The notes under the pieces were generated by a model, which worked only from the letters and a program-made list of their open reading frames with translations, was not told the DNA's origin and did no database searches. A stretch of DNA of 64,000 nt, from positions 47,509 through 111,508 of the forward strand of contig PDLQ01000019.1 of assembly GCA_002591745.1 (NCBI GenBank). Direction: 5' to 3'. This stretch comes from Lewinellaceae bacterium SD302 (GTDB taxonomy: Bacteria > Bacteroidota > Bacteroidia > Chitinophagales > Saprospiraceae). Positions 25,722-36,100 of the stretch are shown here, piece by piece. The position numbers and the translations under genes are program-made. The first letter of the stretch is position 1, and each line of letters starts with the position of its first letter.

Positions 25722-26276
25722 CTAATTTCCAACTTCTCCAGCCTCGATGCTCGCCAGATAGTTGTTCAACCGTTCCATTTCCTTGACGATCACCACCCGT
25801 CCGGAGCGTACGAATTCGTAGACCCCGAACGGCCGGAGGTCCTCCAACAGTGCTTCCGTTTCGTTATAATGGCCCGTCTTTTCGATGACAATGTATTCGG
25901 GTTCAATGGTCAGGACACGCGCGTTATGCTTGCGTACCAGAGATTCGGTGGTGTTGCCTTCATAAAAGGTTTTGGCCGGTATTTTATAGAGTGCGATTTC
26001 CTGATAGACGACCTCATCATTGGTGTAGTAGAAGGTTTTTAGTACATCTACCTGCTTGTCGATCTGGGCCGTGAGTTTGCGGATGCGCTCTTCACTCAGT
26101 CGCACTACGATCGTGTAACGATGAATCCCCTGCATGCTGGACACCGAAGTATTGAGGCTTTCGATATTGATATGCCGCCGGGTGATGATGGTCACTATTC
26201 GGGCCAGTATGCCCATCAGGTTCTCTGAAAAAACCACCAGGGTGTAGAGCCGCTCTTTGTTACTTTTCTGTTCCAT
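25722..26276 (-). CDS. ilvN: Acetolactate synthase small (regulatory) subunit
   Basis: 184 residues with an N-terminal ACT domain (LYTLVVFSENLMGILARIVTIITRRHINIESL) that binds valine for feedback control, and the C-terminal ALS small-subunit domain (RVLTIEPEYIVIEKTGHYNETEALLEDLRPFGVYEFVRSGRVVI). Lies 12 bases downstream of ilvB. Confidence 0.94.
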   Translation of the reverse strand: MEQKSNKERLYTLVVFSENLMGILARIVTIITRRHINIESLNTSVSSMQGIHRYTIVVRLSEERIRKLTAQIDKQVDVLKTFYYTNDEVVYQEIALYKIPAKTFYEGNTTESLVRKHNARVLTIEPEYIVIEKTGHYNETEALLEDLRPFGVYEFVRSGRVVIVKEMERLNNYLASIEAGEVGN

Positions 26277-26288
26277 TCTGGTGGTATT

Positions 26289-28025
26289 TTAGCTCAGGAC
26301 GATCTCGTCGACGGCTTTTCCGCTGGCGATCATCGGGAAGATATTCTCTTCCTTTTCCACGCGTACATGTAGTAAAAAAGGTCCATTGTGATTCAGCATT
26401 TTTGCAATGCTAGCTTCTACTTCACTGCTATCGCTCACGGTCATCCCGGCGACGCCAAAGCCTTCGGCTATCTTTACGAAGTCCGGATTTTCCAGTTCCA
26501 CGAAGCTGTAGCGACGCTCAAAAAAGAGTTGTTGCCACTGACGGACCATGCCGAGGTAATTGTTATCCAGCAACAGAATTTTCACCGGTAGTTTCCACTG
26601 GCTCAGCACCCCGAGTTCCTGAATGGTCATTTGAAACCCACCGTCGCCCACTACGCAAAGTACGGTGGCCTCCGGTCGGGCGAGCTGGGCACCAATGGCT
26701 GCCGGTAGCCCGAAGCCCATCGTACCCGCACCACCTGAGGATAGCCATTGATCGTAACCATTGTAATTATAGTAGCGAGCCGCAATCATCTGGTGCTGCC
26801 CCACGTCGGTGGCCACGATCGCCTGGTCATCCGTTTGTTTGGAAACCTCCCGTATCACTCGCCCCATGGTGATAGGCCCGCTGGCTTTTGGTGCGCAATC
26901 TCGTTGGATTACTTTTTCATCTTCTTGCTCATCACAAGCCGCGAACCTGGCCAACCATTCCGGATAACTACGTTTTTCAACCAGGGGCAACAGCTCTTCC
27001 AGTGCGGCACCGGCATCCGCCAGCACGGGCACGTGGGCCAGTACATTTTTATCGATCTCACTCGGGTCAATCTCAATGTGAATGACTTTCGCTTGTTTGG
27101 CGTAGCGCTCCAGGTTTCCGGTTACTCGGTCGTCAAAACGCATCCCGATAGCAATCAAGACATCACATTGATTGGTCATCATATTGGGGCCGTAATTACC
27201 GTGCATTCCCAGCATGCCCATGTGTAGCGGGTGGTCATCGGGCAGGGCAGAAAGCCCGTGGATCGTACTACCGACCGGGATCCCACTTTGCTCAACGAAA
27301 GCCCGAAAAACCGACTGTGCCCCCGATATATGAATTCCGTGACCAGCCAGAATAAACGGCCGTTCGGCGGTATTGATCAGTTCGGCCGCTTTACGAATCT
27401 GGTCATTATTGACGACAGGCTGCGGATTATAGCTTCTCAGTTTTGGTCGTTCTGCCAGTGTGAAATCCGCCATCTCCAGTTGAGCATCTTTGGTTATATC
27501 GATCACCACCGGACCCGGTTTTCCGGAATTGGCCACGTAAAACGCCTTGGCAAAAACTTCCGGAATTTCACTGGCCCGCGTAATCTGGTAATTCCATTTA
27601 CTAATTGAGGTTGTGCAACCGATCACGTCAGCTTCCTGAAAAGCATCTGACCCCAGCAGTTTACTGGTGATCTGCCCGGTTACGCAAACCAGCGGCGTTG
27701 AATCCATTAGAGCATCCAGTAATCCGGTGAAGAGATTGGTCGCCCCCGGTCCGGAAGTGGCAAAAACCACGGCGGTTTTCCGCTTCATTCGCGCGTAACC
27801 TTCAGCGGCGTGAATGGCCCCTTGCTCGTGCCGTGTCAGAATGTGGCGAATCCGATCTGAATAGTCGTACAAGGCGTCGTAGATCGGCATAATTGCTCCA
27901 CCAGGGTAGCCAAAAACAGTTTCGATCTCGTGCTGTAGCAGACACTCCAGAACTGCGGCAGCTCCGGAAATTTGCTGCGGAGCCATGACCTTATTTTTTC
28001 TTTCAATGGTCGTTGCTGTATTCAT
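26289..28025 (-). CDS. ilvB: Acetolactate synthase large (catalytic) subunit
   Basis: TPP- and FAD-dependent synthase that joins pyruvate to pyruvate or 2-oxobutanoate. 578 residues. It has the N-terminal TPP Glu region ([31 protein letters not shown]), the central FAD domain, and the C-terminal TPP motif [17 protein letters not shown] ending [11 protein letters not shown]. Upstream it is separated from ilvD by a 213-base repeat-containing spacer. Confidence 0.95.
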   Translation of the reverse strand: MNTATTIERKNKVMAPQQISGAAAVLECLLQHEIETVFGYPGGAIMPIYDALYDYSDRIRHILTRHEQGAIHAAEGYARMKRKTAVVFATSGPGATNLFTGLLDALMDSTPLVCVTGQITSKLLGSDAFQEADVIGCTTSISKWNYQITRASEIPEVFAKAFYVANSGKPGPVVIDITKDAQLEMADFTLAERPKLRSYNPQPVVNNDQIRKAAELINTAERPFILAGHGIHISGAQSVFRAFVEQSGIPVGSTIHGLSALPDDHPLHMGMLGMHGNYGPNMMTNQCDVLIAIGMRFDDRVTGNLERYAKQAKVIHIEIDPSEIDKNVLAHVPVLADAGAALEELLPLVEKRSYPEWLARFAACDEQEDEKVIQRDCAPKASGPITMGRVIREVSKQTDDQAIVATDVGQHQMIAARYYNYNGYDQWLSSGGAGTMGFGLPAAIGAQLARPEATVLCVVGDGGFQMTIQELGVLSQWKLPVKILLLDNNYLGMVRQWQQLFFERRYSFVELENPDFVKIAEGFGVAGMTVSDSSEVEASIAKMLNHNGPFLLHVRVEKEENIFPMIASGKAVDEIVLS

Positions 28026-28238
28026 GATCTAAAGATTTTAGCTTCAACTTCGAGGACCGAAAGGACGATCAGCGAGTCTCATTTTTTGATTAACAAAGTA
28101 GCAGTGCTAAATGCAAGCTGACCAATCTTACCAGCCAGCAAACGCCCACCCGACTTAGTTCTAGATTGAAGGAACTGGTGAGATTATCGACGGCGAGATG
28201 CTCCTGAGAGGGCGGCTGAACGAATCAGGTTGTCTTAT
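28026..28238. other. ilvD-ilvB spacer with composite dispersed repeat
   Basis: Contains CTTCAACTTCGAGGACCGAA then GGACGATCAGCGAG (28039-28075), a block also found at 18.7-19.07 kb, followed by TTAACAAAGTAGCAGTGC (28090-28107). No gene is seen. Confidence 0.6.
28090..28107 (+). repeat. Dispersed motif, TTAACAAAGTAGC copy
   Basis: TTAACAAAGTAGCAGTGC, with the 9-base core intact and one change at the first position of the 13-mer. Confidence 0.7.
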
Positions 28239-29918
28239 TTAATAGTCTCCGTCCGTAATGCAGCCCTCACTCGCGGAGCTGACCACATGACGGTATTTTT
28301 TAAGAAAACCCGTGAGTGGTACACCTTTCGGTTTTTTATAATTAGCCCGGCGGCGAGTAATTTCCGCTTCACTCAAGTCTACGTTAATGCTGTTCTCGGC
28401 GGCATCGATGGTAATCACGTCCCCATCCTCCAGCAATCCGATCATTCCGCCTTCATAAGCTTCGGGGCTAACGTGACCAACAACAAAGCCGTGGGTACCT
28501 CCGGAAAAACGTCCATCGGTGATCAGCGCTACCTTATCCCCCAAGCCAGCGCCCATCAGTAAGCCCGTCGGCTTCAGCATTTCCGGCATTCCCGGTGCTC
28601 CTTTCGGGCCGGAATGGCGAATTACAATTACTGAACCCGCATTAATCTTCCTGGCCTGAATGGCTTCGTTGGTAGCTACTTCCGAATCGAAAACCTGAGC
28701 GGGTCCGGTAAACTTCACCCCTTCCTTACCAGTAATCTTGGCCACGGCTCCCTTCTCAGCCAAGTTTCCGAAGAGAATTTGCAGGTGGCCGGATTCCTTG
28801 ATTGGCTCTGCTACCGGATAGATCACTTTTTGATCATTACTCAGCGGCTGGACCTGTCCCAAATTTTCGGCGATCGTTTTACCGGTTACACTCAGGCAAC
28901 TTCCGTCAATAATGCCTTCTTCGAGTAGTAATTTCATGACCGCTGGAACGCCGCCGACATTGTGCAGGTCCTGCATAACGTACTTCCCACTTGGTTTTAA
29001 GTCTGCCAGGAAAGGGGTCGAATCCGTGATCTTTTGAAAATCCCTCAAGCCCCAGTCAATGTTGTAAGCTTTAGCAATAGCCAGAAAATGTAGTACAGCA
29101 TTTGTGGAACCGCCAAGTACGGTAACCAGCTTGAAAGCATTTTCCATGGCTACCTTGGTGACGATATCCCTTGGCTTAATATCTTTCCGGATCAAATGAT
29201 CAATGGCTGACCCGACTCTTTCCGATTCAATTTGCTTATTGTTGCTCACTGCCGGATTGGATGAGTTATACGGCAGAGCCATACCCATCGCCTCAATTGC
29301 CGATGCCATCGTATTAGCGGTATACATACCACCACAAGCTCCTGGTCCCGGACAGGCCTTTTTAATGATCTTGCCCAGTTCCGCTTTATCGATATTACCA
29401 GCAATATGTTCTCCTAATGCTTCAAAGGTGGAAATGATGGTCAAATCCTGGCCGGCGTGACACCCTGGGCCAATGGTGCCACCAAAGAAAACTATCCCCG
29501 GTCGGTTAAGTCGCCCCAGTGCCATCATTGCTCCGGGCATATTCTTGTCGCAACCAACCACCGCCACCACGGCATCGTACCATTGGGCGGACATCACGGT
29601 TTCAATACTATCTGCAATCACATCTCTGGAAGGCAAAGAGAAACGCATCCCCGCCGTTCCCATCGAAATTCCGTCACTCACTCCAATGGTGTGAAAGATC
29701 AGGCCGATTAGGTCTTGTTGGTTCACCCCCGCTTTAATATGTTCCGCCAGGCCATTCAGGTGCATATTGCATGGATTGCCTTCCCAACCCATACTGGCGA
29801 TCCCTACCTGGGGCTTCTTCAAATCCTCTGTATCCAGGCCGATTGCGTGCAACATAGCCTGGGCGGCTGGTTGATTCGGGTCAGAAGTAACGTGTTTACT
29901 GTATTTATTCAATTCCAT
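28239..29918 (-). CDS. ilvD: Dihydroxy-acid dehydratase
   Basis: Iron-sulphur dehydratase that forms the 2-oxo acids of valine and isoleucine. 559 residues. Cluster cysteines are in [10 protein letters not shown] (about 52), [13 protein letters not shown] (about 122) and [17 protein letters not shown] (about 195). The C-terminal half has [21 protein letters not shown]. First gene of the ilv cluster. Only the aminotransferase step is missing from the cluster. Confidence 0.95.
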   Translation of the reverse strand: MELNKYSKHVTSDPNQPAAQAMLHAIGLDTEDLKKPQVGIASMGWEGNPCNMHLNGLAEHIKAGVNQQDLIGLIFHTIGVSDGISMGTAGMRFSLPSRDVIADSIETVMSAQWYDAVVAVVGCDKNMPGAMMALGRLNRPGIVFFGGTIGPGCHAGQDLTIISTFEALGEHIAGNIDKAELGKIIKKACPGPGACGGMYTANTMASAIEAMGMALPYNSSNPAVSNNKQIESERVGSAIDHLIRKDIKPRDIVTKVAMENAFKLVTVLGGSTNAVLHFLAIAKAYNIDWGLRDFQKITDSTPFLADLKPSGKYVMQDLHNVGGVPAVMKLLLEEGIIDGSCLSVTGKTIAENLGQVQPLSNDQKVIYPVAEPIKESGHLQILFGNLAEKGAVAKITGKEGVKFTGPAQVFDSEVATNEAIQARKINAGSVIVIRHSGPKGAPGMPEMLKPTGLLMGAGLGDKVALITDGRFSGGTHGFVVGHVSPEAYEGGMIGLLEDGDVITIDAAENSINVDLSEAEITRRRANYKKPKGVPLTGFLKKYRHVVSSASEGCITDGDY

Positions 29919-30104
29919 CGGTCCGCATTTTTGCTACTTAGGAACGGCCAATGTATAGGGCTACTTCAGTCCCGCCTACCCATAATCAATTTTTAGCACT
30001 CCTAATTCCAGTGTGATTTACGGTCGCTAATTCACAATATCATGATGTTGGAAGTACGGACAATTCAATACTTATTTACGGTGCCCAAAGAGGGCTATTT
30101 CGCA
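29919..30104. other. ilv operon upstream region
   Basis: No leader peptide rich in Ile/Val/Leu and no T-box-like sequence could be recognised. A degenerate motif-like stretch TTGCTACTTAGG is at 29931-29942. Confidence 0.4.
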
Positions 30105-30145
30105 AAAAAATGCCCCGGCACTAATGAGTACCGGGGCATTTTAAT
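30105..30145. terminator. Rho-independent terminator after the giant surface protein gene
   Basis: Stem AATGCCCCGG/CCGGGGCATT (30109-30140) with an A-run on the left, which is the T-run on the minus strand, and TTTTAATTT on the right. Confidence 0.88.
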
Positions 30146-30162
30146 TTCAATACTTGTTGTGC

Positions 30163-33100
30163 TTAGCGCACCACTACCATTTGGCGAGTAGCTGTAAAGT
30201 TACCGGCTACGATGGTGTAGCTCAGTACTCCGGAAGCGCCTCCGAGTTGATCGGCTTCGATCCGGAAACTGTTATAACCCTGTACACCTTCCAGTTGGCG
30301 GCTAAGGATTACCCGTCCGTTTACGTCGTTGATCACCAATTGAGCCTGACCGGCTTCAGTAAGATCAAATCCGATCGTAGTAAATCCACTAACCGGGTTT
30401 GGTGTGTTCTGGTAAAGTACATTACTGGCTCCAGTCGTTTTCACGCCGCTTACGGAGAAATTGAGACTGTACAGGTCTCCAGCCTCGCCATAAGCTTCGG
30501 CGCTGGTATAGGCACTGTTCAACTCAATGGCCTCCAGTACATCGGTGTCACTACCGGCGCGTACAACCAGCGTAAATAATGGCGTGTCCTTAGCAATCGT
30601 GCTAGCGGCATTGTAAGAGAAGGTCAGCAGACCACGGTCGATCATAGTGTAACCAAAGTGGCCATCAGCTTTCGCCTGTCCGTCGAGTACTTCCACCAGC
30701 TCCGTTCCGTTAGCCAGTTCGAAAGTGGCTTGCAGACCGATCAAATCGGCAGTAGCGTAAACTGGAATTTCCGTTACCTCACCAGCGTAAAGTTGCTGAA
30801 CGCCAGTTTCAAGTTCAACGCCAGAGCGGAATTGCGGTAAGTCACCTTCTGCTCCGGTAGACAGCAGTGGGTTGGCATTACCGTTAACGTCTCCAGTCTT
30901 CACAGCAACGAATTCGCTGAATAGGTTACCAGCCAGGTTGTTGTAGTTCAACACTTCCGGGAAGGCTTCTACCCATGGGTTTGCCAGATCAGGGAAATTA
31001 TAGCCAGCATCAATGAAGCGCCAGCTGGTGTTGTTGTCGAAGTCCGTTTCCAAACCAAGGATCAACTTACGGATCGCCAGAATGTCAACTACCGTAATAG
31101 CTTTACTGTCGTTGGCGTCAGCAGCAATCATCTGATAGACGGTGCTAAGTGGCTCCAGACCAAGAATATGGCGGCTGATCATCAGGATATCCTGAGTAGA
31201 AACACCATTCATGTGGTCTGCGTCCAGGTATGGGAAAAGAGTATAATCTTCACCCAGTGGCAAGTTTTCAAAGGCAAACTGACCGTTACTGGTCGTCGTC
31301 GTCTGTTGGTTGATCATTCCCGTAATAGAAACTTCAACGCCAGATACCGGATCACCAGCGTCAGTAGCGATCAAGCCCGCCAGGGCTCCGGCATCACCGC
31401 CTGGATCACATACTGTAGGTGCAAAGGCCTGAACAGTCAGCGTCGTTAAGCAGTAATCGGATAAGCCGACACCGTCAATGGCGTAAACGCGGATCATCTG
31501 AAGTCCAAGGTCATCACAAGTGAGGGTCAATCCTACGTCCTGAGTGTTAGGACCAGGGAAAGTTGGATCGGAAGCCACTTCGTCCAGGTAAATTGCGTAC
31601 TTGATTGGACCGGAACAGTCTGTAGAACCGCTGGCAATAAAGTCCACAGCCCAAATCTCAGCCATACCGCCACCCTCTCCGTCGGGCATCAGCGTAGCCG
31701 TCAGGCCGTTGATACAGATCGGGGTGGGTGCTTTACAATCTTCTACTTCGAAGATCAGCAGATCGATCGCCGTGTTGCCACAACCGTCAGTAGCGCGGAT
31801 GCGCAGGGCGTGACGACCGATCGGAATGTTCGGCAGGTTGATCGTGAAGGTGCCGTCACCGTTGTTGGTTACGAAGTCCGTCACGTCCTGGTCGTTGATG
31901 AACTCGGCCAGGGTGTAGATACCGTCCATGCCTCCGTCGATGAAGGCGTCCAGCTCAACCGTGGAGTTCACGCTCAGCGGGCTACACTCGTCGTCGATGC
32001 TCCAGCTCAGTTCTACGTCAGCGTCACAATCGACATTGTCGAAAGAACAGAATTCCTCTTCTCCTGGAATCATCAGGGTTGGTGGGGTGTCGTCGTAGAC
32101 TTTGATGAACTGCTCGTAGATGAAGGCGCCGCGGCTGCCGTCAAGACCGTAGCCTTCTACGTCGCTGCCCGCCAGGATACCACCGTCACCGGTGTCCAGG
32201 TTGCCAATCGCGTTGAAGTTGTTGCGGTTAACGTCGCGGTCCAGGAAGGCCACGTCGTCGGCCAGGCCGTCTGCGTTAGGAACTACGTGGAGTACCGTCG
32301 TGTCCATGTCCAGGATACCGTCGTTGTCAGCGTCCCGGGGGATTTCGTAGGCAGGGTCGATGGTATTGTACTCACACCAGTTGAGCACCTCGTAGGTGAT
32401 CCGCAGCTTGTAGCACTCGTCGGCCGTGGCCGTGAAGGTATCAATGCTCGTGGATACCGTGATCAGGTCACAGCCGAAGGTCTCGTAGTTCACGCCGTTG
32501 TAGTCAGGCTCGACACACTGGTCGCTCTCCTGGTCGCCAGGGAAGACCACCGTGTAGTCGTGAATACCGATCACGTTGATCGTCTGTACACAGCCCGGAG
32601 GAGCCGTGAAGCCCTGGGCATCCGTTACCGTGAAGGTACGGGTGATCAGACCTACGCCACAGCTGTTGCGGCCGTCTACCACCGTTTGGGTAACGATAGG
32701 GTCAGGACAGTTGTCCAGGCCGGTGGCCACACCGAACTGAGCGTCCAGCAGCGCTGCCGTACCCACCGGATCGATGGCGAACTCTACGTTCAGGTCTTGG
32801 GGGAAGCCTTCTTCCAGGTCAGCACAGGTCACCGTTTGCGGAGCCGGAGCGATACAGACCGGAGCAGTCTTGTCTTCCACCAGGATGTTCAACCAGCAGG
32901 AGTTCACGTTGTCGACCTGTGGGTCGAAGATGCCATCTTCGTTACCGTCGTCGGTCACCCGCAGCTCAACCTCAATCGTACCCAGTTGGGCACAGGTCAA
33001 CGTCTTGCACTCCTCGAATGCGAACAGTGGGCTGAAGGGAGATACGGCGATGCCGTTGACCTGGGTGATCCGGATGTCGCGGCGGATGTCAGAACAAGCG

Positions 33101-36100
33101 TCGTAAGAAGCACGGTCGACGTCCTCGGCACAAATCTGGGCCGTTCCGCCCTGAGGGCCGATCGGACCACCGATGCTTACGTTCAGGCCGTCCTCACAGA
33201 TGGCCACCGGAGCAGTCTCGTCGCCGATCAGCAGATCAACGTCCAGGGTGGCGGAGTTGCCACAGGCGTCAGTAGCTACGTAGCGCAGGGTATGCAGACC
33301 GCGGGGGATACCACCCAGGGTTGGAGCACCCACGGCGAAGGGACCGAAGGCCAGGGCCGTCGTGTCCTGGAAAGGATAGACAACTACCGATACCGATGGG
33401 TTGGGGTCACAGGCGTCCGTGGCACTGCCGGCAGGAATAATGAAGACCGCCTCACAGTCCGAGGTGTTGGCACTGAAGAACAGTGGGCCCTGGTCAGGGA
33501 CACCGTTGAAATCCAGGTCCTGGGTCGGAGCCGTGATGATGGGGTCGTCGAAGTCACCAACTTTCACCAGTTGGGTGAAGGTCTTGATGTTGTTCACGTC
33601 ACACCAGTCGATCACCGTCCAGGTACGGACGAACTTGTACGTCTGGGGACAGGTGATGATCCGGGGACCGTCCTCGAAGGTGGCGCCCAGGTTACAGAAG
33701 CCCTGGTCGTCCAGGTACACCCGCTCGCCGTTGGCGCGGGTGATGAAGGGGTAGTCGTCAAAGGCAGGAACGGGGTTGGCGTCGCCAAAACCGTTGACCG
33801 GCAGCAGTACCAGGGGAGCATCACAGTCGAACTCGGCACCTCCGGCATCGCTCATCACTGAGTCAACGTCGGGGCGGGTGAAGATGATCTCGTAAGAGAA
33901 GACCGTCGGGGCATTCTCTTCGTCGCTGACGCTCTCGCAGTCGATACCGTCGGTGGCGGTGAACACACGGGTGATCACTACGTCGTCACAAAGGTCGGTA
34001 GCCGGCACCAGGTCGTTCACACAGATCTCCATGGCGCTACAGCCATCGAAGAAACCGGGGATCACGCCGGTGGCGGAACCGGCAGCCAGGCGTTGGCCCA
34101 GGGCGGTGAAGTAGAAACCAGCGGCTACGTTACCGGCAGCGTCCACTTCGAAACAGCGGCTGACGTTAGCCGGAAGCTCGTTCAGGTTAACGGTCGGCAG
34201 GTCTACGCAGAACAGTTCGGCCGGAGCCACGATGCTGTCCTGGATGCGCGGAGAGGTTTTGTCCTCGGCGTTGACGTAACCCCAGCAGCCCAGGAAGTTC
34301 TCCAGGACCATGCCGTCGCTGCCGTCACCGGCTTCGATGGTGTAGATGAACTGACCACAGCCGTCGATGACCGCTCCGTTAGTTGTATCCTCGTCCATCA
34401 CCACGATGTCGAAATCGAATTCGCTCAGGCAGACCGTGTTGCCGGCCAGTACCATTTCGGGGATGAGGGTAGTTTCACAATTTTCGTCTAGGATGACGTT
34501 CACCTCGTTGATACAACCCAGCTCGGGCTCGTTGAAAAGCACTTCAACATTGACCATTACAGTCGTTTCGTTACCGGCACTATCCGTGGCAGTTACTTCA
34601 AAGGTTTGTACACCAATATCTTCACAACCGAATTCAAGGCTACGACTGGCTTCAAGTCCGGCTACGCCGCTACAGGCGTCAGTAACGGTAACCAAGTCCT
34701 CGATATCGACACTGGCCATACCATTATCATCCAAAGTTACTTGCTGATCGTTGGGGGTTACTTCTGGACCCAGGGTATCGATCACAGTAATCGTTTGGGT
34801 CATGACAGATTCGTTGCCACATTCGTCGATGGCGGTGAATTCACGTACGATCGTTGAGATAACGTTATCATCATCATTGTCGTCGTCAGTCGTCGTTTCG
34901 TTAGTCAGGGTAGCAACGATTTCGCCGGCAATAGTTTGCTCAGCGTTGAGCGTACCAGGAGACTCAGCGGAAGGTCCGGTCCAGGTAAAATCGCTGTACT
35001 GGTTGCCGGAACCACTAAGCTGTAGTGACTGTCCGACGGGAGTCGTTCCTGGCTCTTCTACCATTACATCCATCGCCATCATTCCGGCGGCGGGGCCATT
35101 ATTGGCTACGAAATCTCCTTCATAGGAGATGAATTGCAAAACAGTTCCTTGTGGGTCGACTAGTGCAATACCGTCCGGTGATCCGTTCTGGAGGCCATTA
35201 GAAGGGTAAACAATGGTTACTGCACCGTATCCATCGCCTTCGTCGGGAATAATGCCCATCGCACCGTCGGTGTCATAAGTAACGCCTCCGTTACCATTAT
35301 AAAGAACAACCTGGTACCCCGTGAGGTCCAAGCCTGCGGTACCAGCTAGTTCTACGAACTCTCCAGTATCTCCACCGACGTTATCGTAGTGGAATTCGTT
35401 GATCCAAACCTGATCGGGGAAGCAATTATCCGTAGCCGTAACCTCTTCTGCGTCGGCAATGGCACTACACTCTACGGTCGTATCGGCGGGGAAGTTGACG
35501 AATACGGGACCGGTGGTGTCGATCACATTGATGATTTGAACAAAAGAAGTGTCGTCACAGCCGGAGACGCTGGCCGTGAAGGTGCGGGTAAGGGTAAATT
35601 CACCGTTACAGGCACCATCGGTGCGTACTTCGGTAAAGGTTACGGGTACTTCATCGTCGGCCTCACACTCGTCTTCGCTGATTTCGAAGTCAGCATTAAG
35701 ATCACCGGGACTTTCGGCCAGTGGGCCGATCCAGATGAAATCTTCCGGCTGGCAAGCAGGTGCTCCGTTATCATTGACTCTTTGAAGTGATTGGGTGGGA
35801 GCCGTATTCGAACCTTCCGCCACTCCAATGTCAGTAGAAACTTCACCGTCGGCGGGTCCGCCGTTAGCGGTAAGGGTTCCCTCGTAGCTCAGAAATTCAA
35901 CGACTTCGCCCATGGGGTCTACGAGGGCGAAACCATCGGGGGCACCGTTCTGGATGCCATTAGGGGCATAGGCGAAACTGAGTGCGCCAAAACCGTCTCC
36001 TTCATCGTCAATAACACCACTAAGTGCAGTGGTAGAGTATGGAGAGCCGTTAGAACCATTATATAGTACGATACTCCAGCCAGTCAGATCCAGTCCAGCC

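Noticed and set aside
25212..26042. 276-codon plus-strand frame across ilvC/ilvN
   Set aside because: It overlaps two certain genes in antisense and has no recognisable domain.
29919..30104. Attenuator leader peptide or T-box before ilvD
   Set aside because: No short ORF rich in branched-chain codons and no T-box-like conserved sequence was found.
31810..33861. 683-codon open frame on the plus strand
   Set aside because: It is antisense to the giant surface protein and consists of low-complexity V/D/T-rich sequence with no domain; the openness follows from codon bias of the real gene.
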